A stretch of DNA of 64,000 nt from Branchiostoma belcheri (lineage: Eukaryota > Chordata > Leptocardii > Amphioxiformes > Branchiostomatidae). Location of the stretch: NCBI RefSeq assembly GCF_001625305.1, contig NW_017804131.1, forward strand, positions 1,427,870 through 1,491,869, read 5' to 3'. A program made the position numbers and the translations under genes. The notes below the pieces were generated by a model. It did no database searches. It was not told where the DNA came from and saw nothing but the letters and a program-made list of their open reading frames with translations. Positions 51,001 to 56,396 of this stretch are shown here, piece after piece (position 1 is the stretch's first letter; every line of letters begins with the position of its first letter).

Positions 51001-52796
51001 GGTGACATTTTGGTCACTAACTAGAACTGTTTCCTGGGTTCAAGTACATGTACATATACAAGTAGTTGACTTTCTCTTGAATATTCATATACCTCTCTAA
51101 GACAAGATAGACATTCTTTCAGGTTATGTTGTACTCACAGCATCCAATTTCGTCTGAGCGATCTCTGCAGTCAATCTCCTCATCACACTGATAGGACTGA
51201 GGGATGCACTGATCCCCCGACAAACACGTGAACTCATCACCGCGACACTGGGAACCAGGGGGAGCAGTGGCTGTGGAAGGAAACATGACAACTTTTAGGA
51301 CTGTTTCTACAGTTTTATATAAAGGGAGTACAGCAAAGGACAGAAAGGACAGGTTTTTGGAAGTGTCAGGTACATTCATGTATGTCACACAAAACAACCC
51401 CAATAATATGGAAGATTGGAGATTGTCGACTGCATTAATCAAATGAAACAACCCAAAGAGACAAACAGATTGTTCCCAGACGTTGTAATGACTTACCAAT
51501 AGCTGGATGGATTGAGGAATACAGAATACAACAAGAAACAGGGTAGGAGAGATGGGATGAGACAACAGATGTAAGTATTATAAGAGAGTCAAACAGAAAA
51601 TGACATTGGAGTATGACATTGAAATCATCCCAAAGTTCAAAATTATGACCAAACACTGTCAAAAACATCAACAGTTACTGCTGTGACATGGTCACTTTGA
51701 ACTCAACTGTTATAAGAAGAAGGAAGTCAATAATGACAGGACAACACACGTACAGGAAGAGATAGAAACATACAGTTGAAGATAGTTGCATATATAATAT
51801 TAATAATATCCAGAGAGATCCAAAAGACAATTGCAACAAGCAGTTACTCCATCTATATACATATACATGTATAATAAAGAGGGCCAAGAATTTTGGGGGT
51901 CTATATCTTAAAAAGGTGAGGGGTGACTCAGAAAAAGAGAGACTGTGTGTTATACACAAGATTGGGGCTGAGAAAAATTCTTTGACTGCCCTCTTCCTTA
52001 CACTAAACTGTATAAACTGTAAGATGCAGTTGTTATCTCTTGATATGTTGCTAGTTTTATCGTGGTCCAACTTACGACAGTTGCTCTCATCACTGTTATC
52101 CCCGCAGTCGTTGTCGCCATCGCAGGTCCAGATCTTCTGTGCACACTTCCCGTTGGCACATTCAAACTCATTAGGCTCACATCTGGGCATGATGCTGTCC
52201 TCTGTGCAGGGAGGAAAACACACAATTTGTTCAAATATGAGCATACGAATGTGAGCATGTGAAACAATGTGTTACAATTGTACTTCTCAGATAAATGAAC
52301 AAAGCGATTCTATGGCAATTCTATGTACTCTGCCAATAAATATACTTATTAGGCTCAAATCTGAGCATAATGCGGTCCTCCTGAGCTCCTAGTCTTATAC
52401 AGGTTGGAGAATGTCATATACACCATTGTTATGTCAAAAGACATCTTATAGTACACATTGACCACAATGATAACAAATGGCAAAAATTTACAGGGGAATG
52501 CTCAATAATGTACAGATGCACCAGATGAATACTGTTTCTTGTATCCCACATGTACCACTGAAAATACAGTTAAAAATTTTACTGACCACACTCTGCCTCA
52601 TCAGAGTAGTCACGGCAGTCGGGGTCACCATCACAGACATAGATGACATCAATGCACTGTCCGCTCTCTTTACATCTGAACTGGTCATCCCTACAGCCTG
52701 GCCTGGCCTCAGGACCAGTTTCTACTGGCACCACTGGGATCACAGGAGGTGGGGTGGGAGGTGGTATCAGTGGAGGTGGAGTCAGGGGAATCACTA
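12710..52796 (-). CDS. HSPG2: Perlecan (basement membrane heparan sulfate proteoglycan core protein), 70 exons
   Basis: Minus-strand gene running from the first LDLa exon (starts 52796) to the stop at 12710-12712. Each of the 70 exons has AG/GT borders and the phases chain without a break, giving about 3,310 codons. Domain order is LDLa x3, Ig, laminin-IV x3 with laminin-EGF repeats, Ig x12, then LG-EGF-EGF-LG-EGF-EGF-LG. This is the perlecan order (vertebrate HSPG2, Drosophila trol, C. elegans unc-52). Perlecan is secreted into basement membranes, where it binds laminin/nidogen networks, growth factors and, through its LG modules, cell-surface receptors such as dystroglycan and integrins. 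The first exon begins in phase 1, so the start codon lies further upstream. Vertebrate domain I (SEA, glycosaminoglycan sites) is not seen. The seven TY exons upstream (56.2-59.8 kb) are phase-compatible. Confidence 0.93.
14713..15465 (-). CDS. HSPG2: Perlecan EGF-like pair between LG2 and LG3
   Basis: The second half of exon 15300-15465 gives [17 protein letters not shown] with [14 protein letters not shown]. The start of exon 14713-15005 gives [22 protein letters not shown] and [14 protein letters not shown]. Each has the six-cysteine EGF pattern. Neither shows the D/N-x-D/N-E/Q start of a calcium-binding EGF, matching the non-calcium type in vertebrate domain V. Such pairs space the LG modules. 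Confidence 0.9.
15150..15280. repeat. Intronic minisatellite, ~20-35 bp unit, six copies
   Basis: AGCTAACCTAGATCATTTT and variants repeat six times in the intron just downstream (in transcript sense) of the exon carrying EGF 4 and the start of LG3. Non-coding. Confidence 0.75.
15300..16995 (-). CDS. HSPG2: Perlecan LG2 module
   Basis: Exons 16774-16995, 16218-16357, 15837-15941 and the start of 15300-15465. Hallmarks are [57 protein letters not shown], then MPLHLGGME and [17 protein letters not shown]. All four core laminin G strands and the closing cysteine are present. Sequence before it ([18 protein letters not shown]) is the expected N-terminal strand. Confidence 0.92.
17380..18843 (-). 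CDS. HSPG2: Perlecan EGF-like pair between LG1 and LG2
   Basis: The second half of exon 18690-18843 gives [19 protein letters not shown]. Exon 17380-17543 completes it with [13 protein letters not shown], then adds a second module, [13 protein letters not shown] with [14 protein letters not shown]. The intron falls inside the first EGF in phase 2, at the same relative place as in the other EGF pair. Confidence 0.9.
18690..20335 (-). CDS. HSPG2: Perlecan LG1 module
   Basis: Exons 20222-20335, 19639-19807, 19277-19440 and the start of 18690-18843. It starts [16 protein letters not shown] after the last Ig domain and runs through [71 protein letters not shown] and [13 protein letters not shown]. 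Strand pattern and length fit laminin G. This is the first module of the endorepellin-like domain V. Confidence 0.92.
19168..19230. repeat. Intronic hairpin, perfect 20-bp arms
   Basis: AATCTTTTTATACTAACTTA at 19168-19187 is the exact reverse complement of 19211-19230; loop 23 bases. It lies close to the 3' end of the LG1 exon 19277-19440, just inside the intron. Confidence 0.8.
20710..21269 (-). CDS. HSPG2: Perlecan Ig domain 13 (last before LG1)
   Basis: Exons 21097-21269 and 20710-20797 with a phase-0 intron inside the domain. Cysteines are in AVFTCLASG and [10 protein letters not shown], and the core tryptophan is in ITWRKENG. The second exon uses a weaker donor, GTTTGT. It is an I-set-type domain from its DAGxYxC motif and length. 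Confidence 0.9.
21548..22189 (-). CDS. HSPG2: Perlecan Ig domain 12
   Basis: Exons 22068-22189 and 21548-21695. Core: [17 protein letters not shown] (the intron follows the Trp strand, phase 0), and [18 protein letters not shown]-set pattern. Confidence 0.9.
22536..23063 (-). CDS. HSPG2: Perlecan Ig domain 11
   Basis: Exons 22898-23063 and 22536-22642 with a phase-2 intron. Core: [37 protein letters not shown]. The exon pair is bounded by phase-1 introns, the standard shuffling unit for Ig modules. Confidence 0.9.
23442..23702 (-). CDS. HSPG2: Perlecan Ig domain 10 (single exon)
   Basis: One 261-nt phase 1-1 exon encodes the whole domain: [42 protein letters not shown]. Most neighbours are split in two, so this copy either lost or never gained the internal intron. 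Confidence 0.9.
24070..24628 (-). CDS. HSPG2: Perlecan Ig domain 9
   Basis: Exons 24521-24628 and 24070-24249. Core: AEFKCTATG|, [27 protein letters not shown]. The internal intron is phase 1 and sits right after the first cysteine strand, a different place from Ig 12 and 13. Confidence 0.9.
24831..25334 (-). CDS. HSPG2: Perlecan Ig domain 8
   Basis: Exons 25188-25334 and 24831-24953. Core: [41 protein letters not shown]. Internal intron phase 1 after the C'/D region. Confidence 0.9.
25671..26249 (-). CDS. HSPG2: Perlecan Ig domain 7
   Basis: Exons 26103-26249 and 25671-25799. Core: [44 protein letters not shown]. Intron position and phase match Ig 8, which suggests the two arose by tandem duplication. 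Confidence 0.9.
26761..27404 (-). CDS. HSPG2: Perlecan Ig domain 6
   Basis: Exons 27223-27404 and 26761-26878. Core: [42 protein letters not shown]. Internal intron phase 0. The N-terminal lead ([16 protein letters not shown]) is a little longer than in neighbours. Confidence 0.88.
27649..27918 (-). CDS. HSPG2: Perlecan Ig domain 5 (single exon)
   Basis: A single 270-nt phase 1-1 exon: [45 protein letters not shown]. Complete I-set domain. Confidence 0.92.
29357..29884 (-). CDS. HSPG2: Perlecan Ig domain 4
   Basis: Exons 29698-29884 and 29357-29454, phase-2 intron inside. Core: [45 protein letters not shown]. Two candidate acceptors exist for the first exon; only the one starting at 29884 keeps the phase-1 frame. 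Damaged partial copies of both exons lie upstream at about 30.4 and 31.07 kb. Confidence 0.87.
30399..30475 (-). pseudogene. Probable remnant of an Ig first-half exon inside a perlecan intron
   Basis: In one minus-strand frame this reads [17 protein letters not shown] followed by SGVLNV and a donor-like G|GTGGTAA. That resembles the Trp strand and E strand of the neighbouring Ig domains (compare GVFRS in Ig 4), but the N-terminal half is missing and no acceptor is convincing. I read it as a decayed duplicate of exon 29698-29884; chance similarity is possible. Confidence 0.35.
31066..31096 (-). pseudogene. Partial copy of perlecan Ig 4 second-half exon
   Basis: About 31 bases almost identical to 29388-29416 encode [11 protein letters not shown], the same peptide as in Ig 4, but the sequence before and after does not continue the domain and there is no splice site in frame. 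It is a fragment of a duplicated exon, not a functional exon. Confidence 0.7.
31676..32182 (-). CDS. HSPG2: Perlecan Ig domain 3
   Basis: Exons 32085-32182 and 31676-31853, internal phase-0 intron after the first cysteine strand. Core: [10 protein letters not shown]|, [34 protein letters not shown]. Confidence 0.9.
32385..32690 (-). CDS. HSPG2: Perlecan Ig domain 2 with Gly-Pro lead (single exon)
   Basis: A 306-nt phase 1-1 exon. It begins [15 protein letters not shown], continuing the Gly/Pro linker of the previous exon, then encodes [46 protein letters not shown]. First Ig of the long Ig array (domain IV). The SGD in the F strand lies in the Ig core and is not a glycosaminoglycan site. Confidence 0.92.
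33563..35836. mobile_element. 2.27-kb non-autonomous DNA transposon with long CGGGA-rich inverted repeats, TA target duplication
   Basis: Left end CAGTACAGATCTCGGGATAA is matched at the right by the reverse complement of CAGTACAGATCGCGGGATAA, and both ends are flanked by TA (33561-33562 and 35837-35838). Inside each end are ~130-150 bp of direct sub-repeats built on GCGGGAGTTTGCGGGATATC, so the arms pair over a long stretch. The interior (33.75-35.6 kb) is unusually GC/CpG-rich in parts (34.45-34.65 kb) and no transposase domain can be read. TA duplication and CAGT termini fit Tc1/mariner-like or another TA-targeting superfamily; I cannot choose. It sits in the perlecan intron between exons 35917-36029 and 32385-32690. 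Confidence 0.85.
35917..37007 (-). CDS. HSPG2: Perlecan laminin-EGF repeats after the third laminin-IV module, plus Gly/Pro linker
   Basis: Exons 36894-37007 ([33 protein letters not shown]), 36593-36720 ([20 protein letters not shown]), 36216-36302 ([18 protein letters not shown]) and 35917-36029 ([14 protein letters not shown]). The cysteine spacing is the eight-Cys laminin-EGF pattern. The last exon ends in repeats of [12 protein letters not shown] that run into the next exon, making a ~30-residue Gly/Pro hinge between domains III and IV. This exon also borders the intron carrying the large transposon. Confidence 0.9.
37453..39383 (-). CDS. HSPG2: Perlecan laminin-IV module 3
   Basis: Exons 39243-39383 (first half of a laminin-[35 protein letters not shown]), 38746-38934, 38190-38285, 37959-38042 and 37453-37683. 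Hallmarks: [60 protein letters not shown] and [12 protein letters not shown], which resumes the interrupted EGF. In modules 1 and 2 the last exon is split in two; here it is fused (231 nt), an intron difference between duplicates. Confidence 0.92.
38404..38746. repeat. Tandem repeat (~104-113 bp) abutting a perlecan splice donor
   Basis: Units starting CTTTTCCTTTCTGCC(T)AACTC recur at 38434, 38547 and 38651, with a short partial at 38404. Each contains TTTAGCCC(T)TAAAA and (A)GTGAAGGTcAAG-like blocks and ends near AGTACCTTGT. The last unit ends exactly at the donor of exon 38746-38934 (AAG|GTACTGTT), so the upstream copies carry decoy donor-like sequence: GACAAG|GTACT at about 38529 and a mutated one near 38633. 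Confidence 0.75.
39526..42053 (-). CDS. HSPG2: Perlecan laminin-EGF repeats between laminin-IV modules 2 and 3
   Basis: Exons 41889-42053 ([16 protein letters not shown], then a Gly/Thr/Pro insert [15 protein letters not shown] before [10 protein letters not shown]), 41614-41741 ([20 protein letters not shown]), 41352-41438 ([18 protein letters not shown]), 41152-41213 ([16 protein letters not shown]), 40398-40451 (a small Gly/Lys exon) and 39526-39599 ([21 protein letters not shown]). Same exon pattern and phases as the EGF blocks after modules 1 and 3, showing tandem duplication of a whole L4-plus-EGF cassette. Confidence 0.9.
40398..40451 (-). CDS. HSPG2: Possible 18-residue cassette exon in perlecan
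   Basis: 54 nt, phase 1-1, flanked by CCCAG and GTGAGC. Encodes [17 protein letters not shown], with no cysteine and no counterpart in the two sister cassettes. Because it is symmetric it can be included or skipped without shifting frame, so it may be alternatively spliced. Confidence 0.55.
42381..44709 (-). CDS. HSPG2: Perlecan laminin-IV module 2
   Basis: Exons 44569-44709 (laminin-EGF first half: [33 protein letters not shown]), 44179-44364 ([16 protein letters not shown]), 43101-43277 ([25 protein letters not shown]), 42685-42803 ([18 protein letters not shown]) and 42381-42492 ([16 protein letters not shown]). The third exon fuses two exons that are separate in modules 1 and 3. Family: laminin IV (domain B) modules of perlecan domain III. 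Confidence 0.92.
43383..43474. repeat. Intronic hairpin, perfect 18-bp arms
   Basis: CCTGAAATCCAGCCTTGT at 43383-43400 is the exact reverse complement of 43457-43474, with a 56-base loop. The loop has no obvious feature. Probably a foldback relic. Confidence 0.8.
44916..47754 (-). CDS. HSPG2: Perlecan laminin-EGF repeats between laminin-IV modules 1 and 2
   Basis: Exons 47623-47754 ([33 protein letters not shown]), 47129-47256 ([20 protein letters not shown]), 45677-45763 ([18 protein letters not shown]), 45238-45293 ([16 protein letters not shown]) and 44916-45010 ([20 protein letters not shown]). Phases run 0-0, 0-2, 2-2, 2-1, 1-0, the same as the sister blocks. The 1.37-kb intron 45764-47128 has no exon that I could find. 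Confidence 0.9.
46567..46621. repeat. Intronic hairpin, 18-bp arms with one mismatch
   Basis: GGGTTGCCATGTTGTCTT at 46567-46584 pairs with 46604-46621 except for one base; the loop is 19 bases. It lies inside the largest empty perlecan intron. Confidence 0.75.
48015..50264 (-). CDS. HSPG2: Perlecan laminin-IV module 1
   Basis: Exons 50137-50264 (laminin-EGF half: [25 protein letters not shown]), 49573-49749 ([15 protein letters not shown]), 49068-49166 ([15 protein letters not shown]), 48639-48722 ([14 protein letters not shown]), 48320-48441 ([19 protein letters not shown]) and 48015-48126 ([16 protein letters not shown]). This copy keeps every intron that modules 2 and 3 have lost singly, so it looks like the ancestral exon arrangement. 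Confidence 0.92.
49841..50084. mobile_element. ~210-bp inverted-repeat insertion flanked by 17-bp direct repeats
   Basis: TTCAATGTAGCCTCATC occurs at 49841-49857 and again at 50068-50084. Between them, imperfect inverted repeats are visible: TGAATAAAGAGACTCCTTTTAC near 49891 against the complement of GTAAAAAGAGACTCTTTATTC near 50050, and GACATTTTGGTTACC against GGTCACCAAAATGTC. It looks like a small foldback element with a long target duplication, or an insertion generated by repeat slippage. Confidence 0.55.
50470..50757 (-). CDS. HSPG2: Perlecan Ig domain 1 (domain II Ig, between LDLa and laminin-IV)
   Basis: A single 288-nt phase 1-1 exon: [50 protein letters not shown]. In vertebrate perlecan a single Ig follows the LDLa repeats before domain III, exactly this position. 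Length and core residues are complete. Confidence 0.93.
51139..51270 (-). CDS. HSPG2: Perlecan LDLa repeat 3 with an RGD tripeptide
   Basis: A 132-nt phase 1-1 exon. [20 protein letters not shown] is followed by [16 protein letters not shown]: six cysteines and the DxxxDCxDxSDE calcium cage. It contains RGD just after the first cysteine, a potential integrin motif if exposed. The domain is short-linked to the next Ig. Confidence 0.92.
52076..52201 (-). CDS. HSPG2: Perlecan LDLa repeat 2
   Basis: A 126-nt phase 1-1 exon: [19 protein letters not shown], then [16 protein letters not shown]. Complete six-cysteine LDL receptor class A module with an intact calcium cage. Confidence 0.93.
52587..52796 (-). 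CDS. HSPG2: Perlecan LDLa repeat 1 with Pro-rich lead
   Basis: A 210-nt phase 1-1 exon. The first ~30 residues are Pro/Val-rich ([20 protein letters not shown]), then [20 protein letters not shown] and [16 protein letters not shown]. Starting in phase 1 means a coding exon must precede it. The last TY exon at 56.17 kb is the nearest in-phase candidate; otherwise an unseen exon lies in 52.8-56.1 kb. Confidence 0.92.
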
Positions 52797-53379
52797 CTGT
52801 GGAGACAAAACAAAGTACTGGGTTAGCCTGACCACATTCTGTTTACATCTTGTCTATAAAGGGAAAGAAAGCAAAAATATGTACATGAGAAAGTTGATGG
52901 GAAAACTGCAGAAATGCAGAGGACAGAAGGAAAAAAATGCAGATATTGTTGACCTGAAAAAGACTGCATCAAATTTTAAAACCTGATGTTATTCCTCCTG
53001 TTATGAATTGTGTGTTTGAAACACATGTAGATATACCATAGAAACACTATATAATAGAAATGAAGGGCCACACATATGGGCTATGCATTTTATTTACCAT
53101 TTCAGTACAAGCTATTCAAAGATTTAAAAAAAGTTAGAGAAATTATAGCTGGAAAGATAACAATTACATATGCCCCGGAAGATATATCCTGCTGAATTTT
53201 CTCCCACTGTGTAATAATAGCCTCTTGAGCTACCAGGTACATACAAAACATTGTACAAATGTATGTTGTGGTTTACAGTATAGGAGGAAAAGGAGGAAAC
53301 AAACTGAAAAGAAGTGAGCCGTTAGAATATATTTTGAATGTCAAGTATACCTACATCAAGATGCAACTTCATTCACGAT

Positions 53380-54343
53380 GGTCAGATTTGGGCCCAAAAG
53401 TCCCAGTCCGCTACTATGGAGATCGAATCCCCCGAACCCGCGAATCTTGTTCGATATGACGTCATTCGAATAGAGCGGGCGTTCGATCTGGGGTTACCCG
53501 CGGTCATTTACAGTAAAGCCGCTACAACCGGCTACTTCAAGCCCTTTTTTACTTGGGAACCACGGAACAGGAAAAATCCACCTTTCCACAAATATGAACC
53601 GTTTTCAAAACATTACATCTATGCCGTGATTTTATTGTGGATATGTAACATGTAACGAAGCTACTGCCGTCATCGTAGGTGACCTTGAAGGTCAGAATTC
53701 TTGTTGACGCTGTTATAAAATCCAGGTCCCCATATCCAAGTGTCATAGCACGCGTGCAAACATGGTATTTTAACCATTCCCAAAAATCGTTCAAATTACC
53801 TCATTGAGATCTTGTTTGGAAGAGCAACGATTTCCGCAGATTTCTGTCTTAGGGATTTTTAAAATATGGCCGCGATTATGAATTATCGGTATTTAAAGTT
53901 AAAACACTGCGTTTTTAGCTCTTCTTTTGATTGTAAGTCGAGTTTTAAGTTAAAAAATAAAAAAATCCTAAGACAGAAAGTTTAAATTTACTGTAATATT
54001 TCTAAAAATCCAAAAATCTAACCTTATTTTTAATTTTCGGGGCCTCTTAAAATCAGTTGTTTGGTTCTCGTGAACCCTTCTTGAAATCCGAAATTGATCT
54101 CATTTGGAAGGAAATGTACACAAAGTGGAGCAAATGCAGTGCAAGAATAACATTTGAGGTAAACAAAATCACTTATTACATTTTATTTTGACGAGTATTT
54201 ACTCTCCAATTACTTTTGTTTATTTTCAAATTTTACTGTGGAAGGTGGCGGGCCCGGGACTCCCGCGCGGCCACGTTCGAACGCGTTCTGTAACCCGATA
54301 CCTCCCTAGTAATGCGACTTTAGCCTAGCAACCGACCGCCGTG
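53380..54343. promoter_or_regulatory. CpG-rich island-like block with CRE palindrome and nuclear-receptor-type inverted site
   Basis: The sequence is clearly richer in CG dinucleotides than the flanks. It contains TGACGTCA at 53457-53464 and TGACCTTGAAGGTCA at 53680-53694, two AGGTCA half-sites in everted orientation, each also reading as an extended TCAAGGTCA-like site. It lies between the TY exons and the LDLa exons on the 5' side of the perlecan core, so it could hold an alternative promoter. Equally it could be part of a repeat: its right part is duplicated at 55142-55588. Function is inference. Confidence 0.35.
53898..54343 (+). repeat. Direct repeat, copy A (~446 bp)
   Basis: Starts GTTAAAACACTGCGTTTTTA and ends GCAACCGACCGCCGTG. 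Nearly identical to 55142-55588; differences are a few substitutions and short indels, plus a changed GC-rich stretch near 54245. The repeats flank a 20-N gap, which points to an assembly join between two haplotypes as much as to a real duplication. Confidence 0.85.
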
Positions 54344-54967
54344 TAACTTACACAGGTCACAAGGAATACAATTCCTATCATTCACCAACAGGGAGTCACA
54401 AAATGTTCACATTAATTATGCAAATTAGGTCATCCTTTGCATAATTGGTATCTGTTGATGTTCCGCCTGCCACAGATTAAATAGATTATATGTATAACAG
54501 TGCCATTATATAAAACATTCATTAATTTGTAATCATAGAATTTCCTTATTAATTATGCGAAATAAGTCCAATTTCAATTAAATTTGCATTTAATTATGTA
54601 CAACTCTTTCTCAGCTACCTACATACCAAAAATGATGAAAAAATACGTTGTTCCTATATAGACTTATTGGCTTTTAAAGTTTTTACCAGAAACTAACCTG
54701 CAGTTCCAGAACAAGCTGCTAGAGGGACCAAACTTACACCACTTATTTCTAACAGAATAAGCTATCAGTCACCAAAAAATCAAGACCATGGCATGTTCAG
54801 GACAAAATATACAAAAACCGGAAGTTCTGCTGCAGTACCAAGGTCGGCCACCAGGAGGCCCATGTTTAACTGTGACATTCGTCTTCCTAAATCTTACCGA
54901 CATATAAAATATCATCATAATCCATAAAGGCGTTATGAAGTTATGCTGACTACAATATGTGCGGAAA

Positions 54968-54971
54968 CGCG

Positions 54972-55002
<31 letters not shown>

Positions 55003-55025
55003 ATACATACATACACACACACACA
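54968..55025. repeat. (GC)n(AC)n microsatellite
   Basis: Alternating purine-pyrimidine tract, GCGCGC then ACACAC with ACAT interruptions. Long antisense ORFs here are artefacts of the repeat. It sits about 100 bases before the assembly gap and may have contributed to it. Confidence 0.9.
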
Positions 55026-55121
55026 GACTATTTTACATGGAGGTAATATTGGATACAAATCAATGGTTGAAATATCAAACTGAATATAACAAACATAAGG
55101 TCAACCAACAAATACAGTATT

Positions 55122-55141
55122 NNNNNNNNNNNNNNNNNNNN
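55122..55141. other. Assembly gap (20 N)
   Basis: A run of 20 N, a conventional size for a gap of unknown length, flanked by near-identical direct repeats (53898-54343 and 55142-55588). Exons could be missing here, including any linking the TY block to the LDLa block. Confidence 0.95.
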
Positions 55142-55588
55142 GTTAAAACACTGCGTTTTTAGCTCTTCTTTTGATTGTAAGTCGAGTTTTAGTTAAAAAA
55201 TAAAAAAATCCTAAGACAGAAAGTTCAAATTTACTGTAATATTTCTAAAAATCAAAAAATTTAACCTTATTTTTAATTTTCGGGGCCTCTTAAAATCAGT
55301 TGTTTGGTTCTCGTGAACCCTTTTTGAAATCCGAAATTGATCTCATTTGGAAGGAAATGTACACAAAGTGGAGCAAAGGCAGTGCAAGAATAGCATTTGA
55401 GGTAAACAAAATCACTTATTACATTTTATTTTGACGAGTATTTACTCTCCAATTACTTTTGTTTATTTTCAAATTTTACCCGTTACCCCCGGGCCGGCCC
55501 AGGACTCCCGCGCGGCCACGTTCGAACGCGTTCTGTAACCCGATACCTCCCTAGTAATGCGACTTTAGCCTAGCAACCGACCGCCGTG
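55142..55588 (+). repeat. Direct repeat, copy B (~447 bp)
   Basis: Second copy of 53898-54343, beginning immediately after the N run and ending at the same ACCGACCGCCGTG. After that point the two copies diverge completely. Confidence 0.85.
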
Positions 55589-55802
55589 ATTTGATTGTAC
55601 AGCTTCAATTCCAATGTATAGATAGAGAGGACATGTCTTACAAAAACAAACAACATATTCATAGCATGTTTATGGAAATAAGCACCCCAGCAGTAGCTTC
55701 CCTTAAATGCCTCATCTTTAATTAAGGAAACTATGCGGAAGAAATGAGTCAAGATTGCAAACAAAAATTGGGGACATGGGGACAGCATACATGTATCTAG
55801 CA

Positions 55803-56130
55803 AGAAGACAGAACTGAAGAAAACTGTCCAACTGAAGAAAACTGTGCAGCTGAAGAAAATTGTGCAGTGTAGAAAATTGTGCAGCTGAAGAAAATTGTGC
55901 AGTGAAGAAATTGTGAAGAAAATTTTGCAGCTGAAGAAAATTGTGCAGCTGAAGAAAATTGTGCAGTGAAGAAATTGTGAAGAAAATTGTGCAGCTGAAG
56001 AAAATTGTGCAGCTGAAGAAAACTGTGCGGCTGAAGAAGACTGTGCAGCTGAAGGAAACTTTGCAGCTGAAGGAAACTGTGCAGCTGAAGGAAACTGTGC
56101 AGCTGAAGGAAACTGTGCAGCTGAAGAAAT
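55803..56130. repeat. 18-bp minisatellite, roughly 17 units
   Basis: Plus-strand unit GTGCAGCTGAAGAAAATT, with shorter variants lacking part of the unit. The minus strand reads TTCTTCAGCTGCACAG. It lies directly 3' (in transcript sense) of the last TY exon, and the TY7 frame runs through its donor into repeats of SAAQFP/SAAQFS before the frame slips. Confidence 0.85.
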
Positions 56131-56165
56131 TTCCAGTGACAGTGGGGAAGTGTTGATCTGATCAC

Positions 56166-56396
56166 CTGTTCTTTGCCAGTACGTGTTACAGTCATGTTCC
56201 ATGCCTCCCTCCCACTGAGCCTTCCCAGTCTCGTCATAAAGCGTGCCATCAGTTGGGTGAGCACAGTAACAGTAGCCGGTGGACCCGTGGCACTGGGTTG
56301 TCTTGAAGGATCCATCTTCCTCACATTGTGGGATGTAAGCTCCAGGAATGGGCTCCGTGGTCTCTACTAACGTCTGACATTTGGTCTTTACTTGTC
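56166..56396 (-). CDS. TY module 7 (last)
   Basis: 77 codons, donor AACAG|GTGATC. Ends [10 protein letters not shown]. If the donor is not used the frame continues into the adjacent minisatellite. Joining its trailing G to the LDLa 1 exon (TA GTG) gives valine in frame. Confidence 0.88.

Noticed and set aside
54769..55020. Minus-strand ORF of alternating Cys/Val
   Set aside because: Translation of the CA/GC microsatellite.
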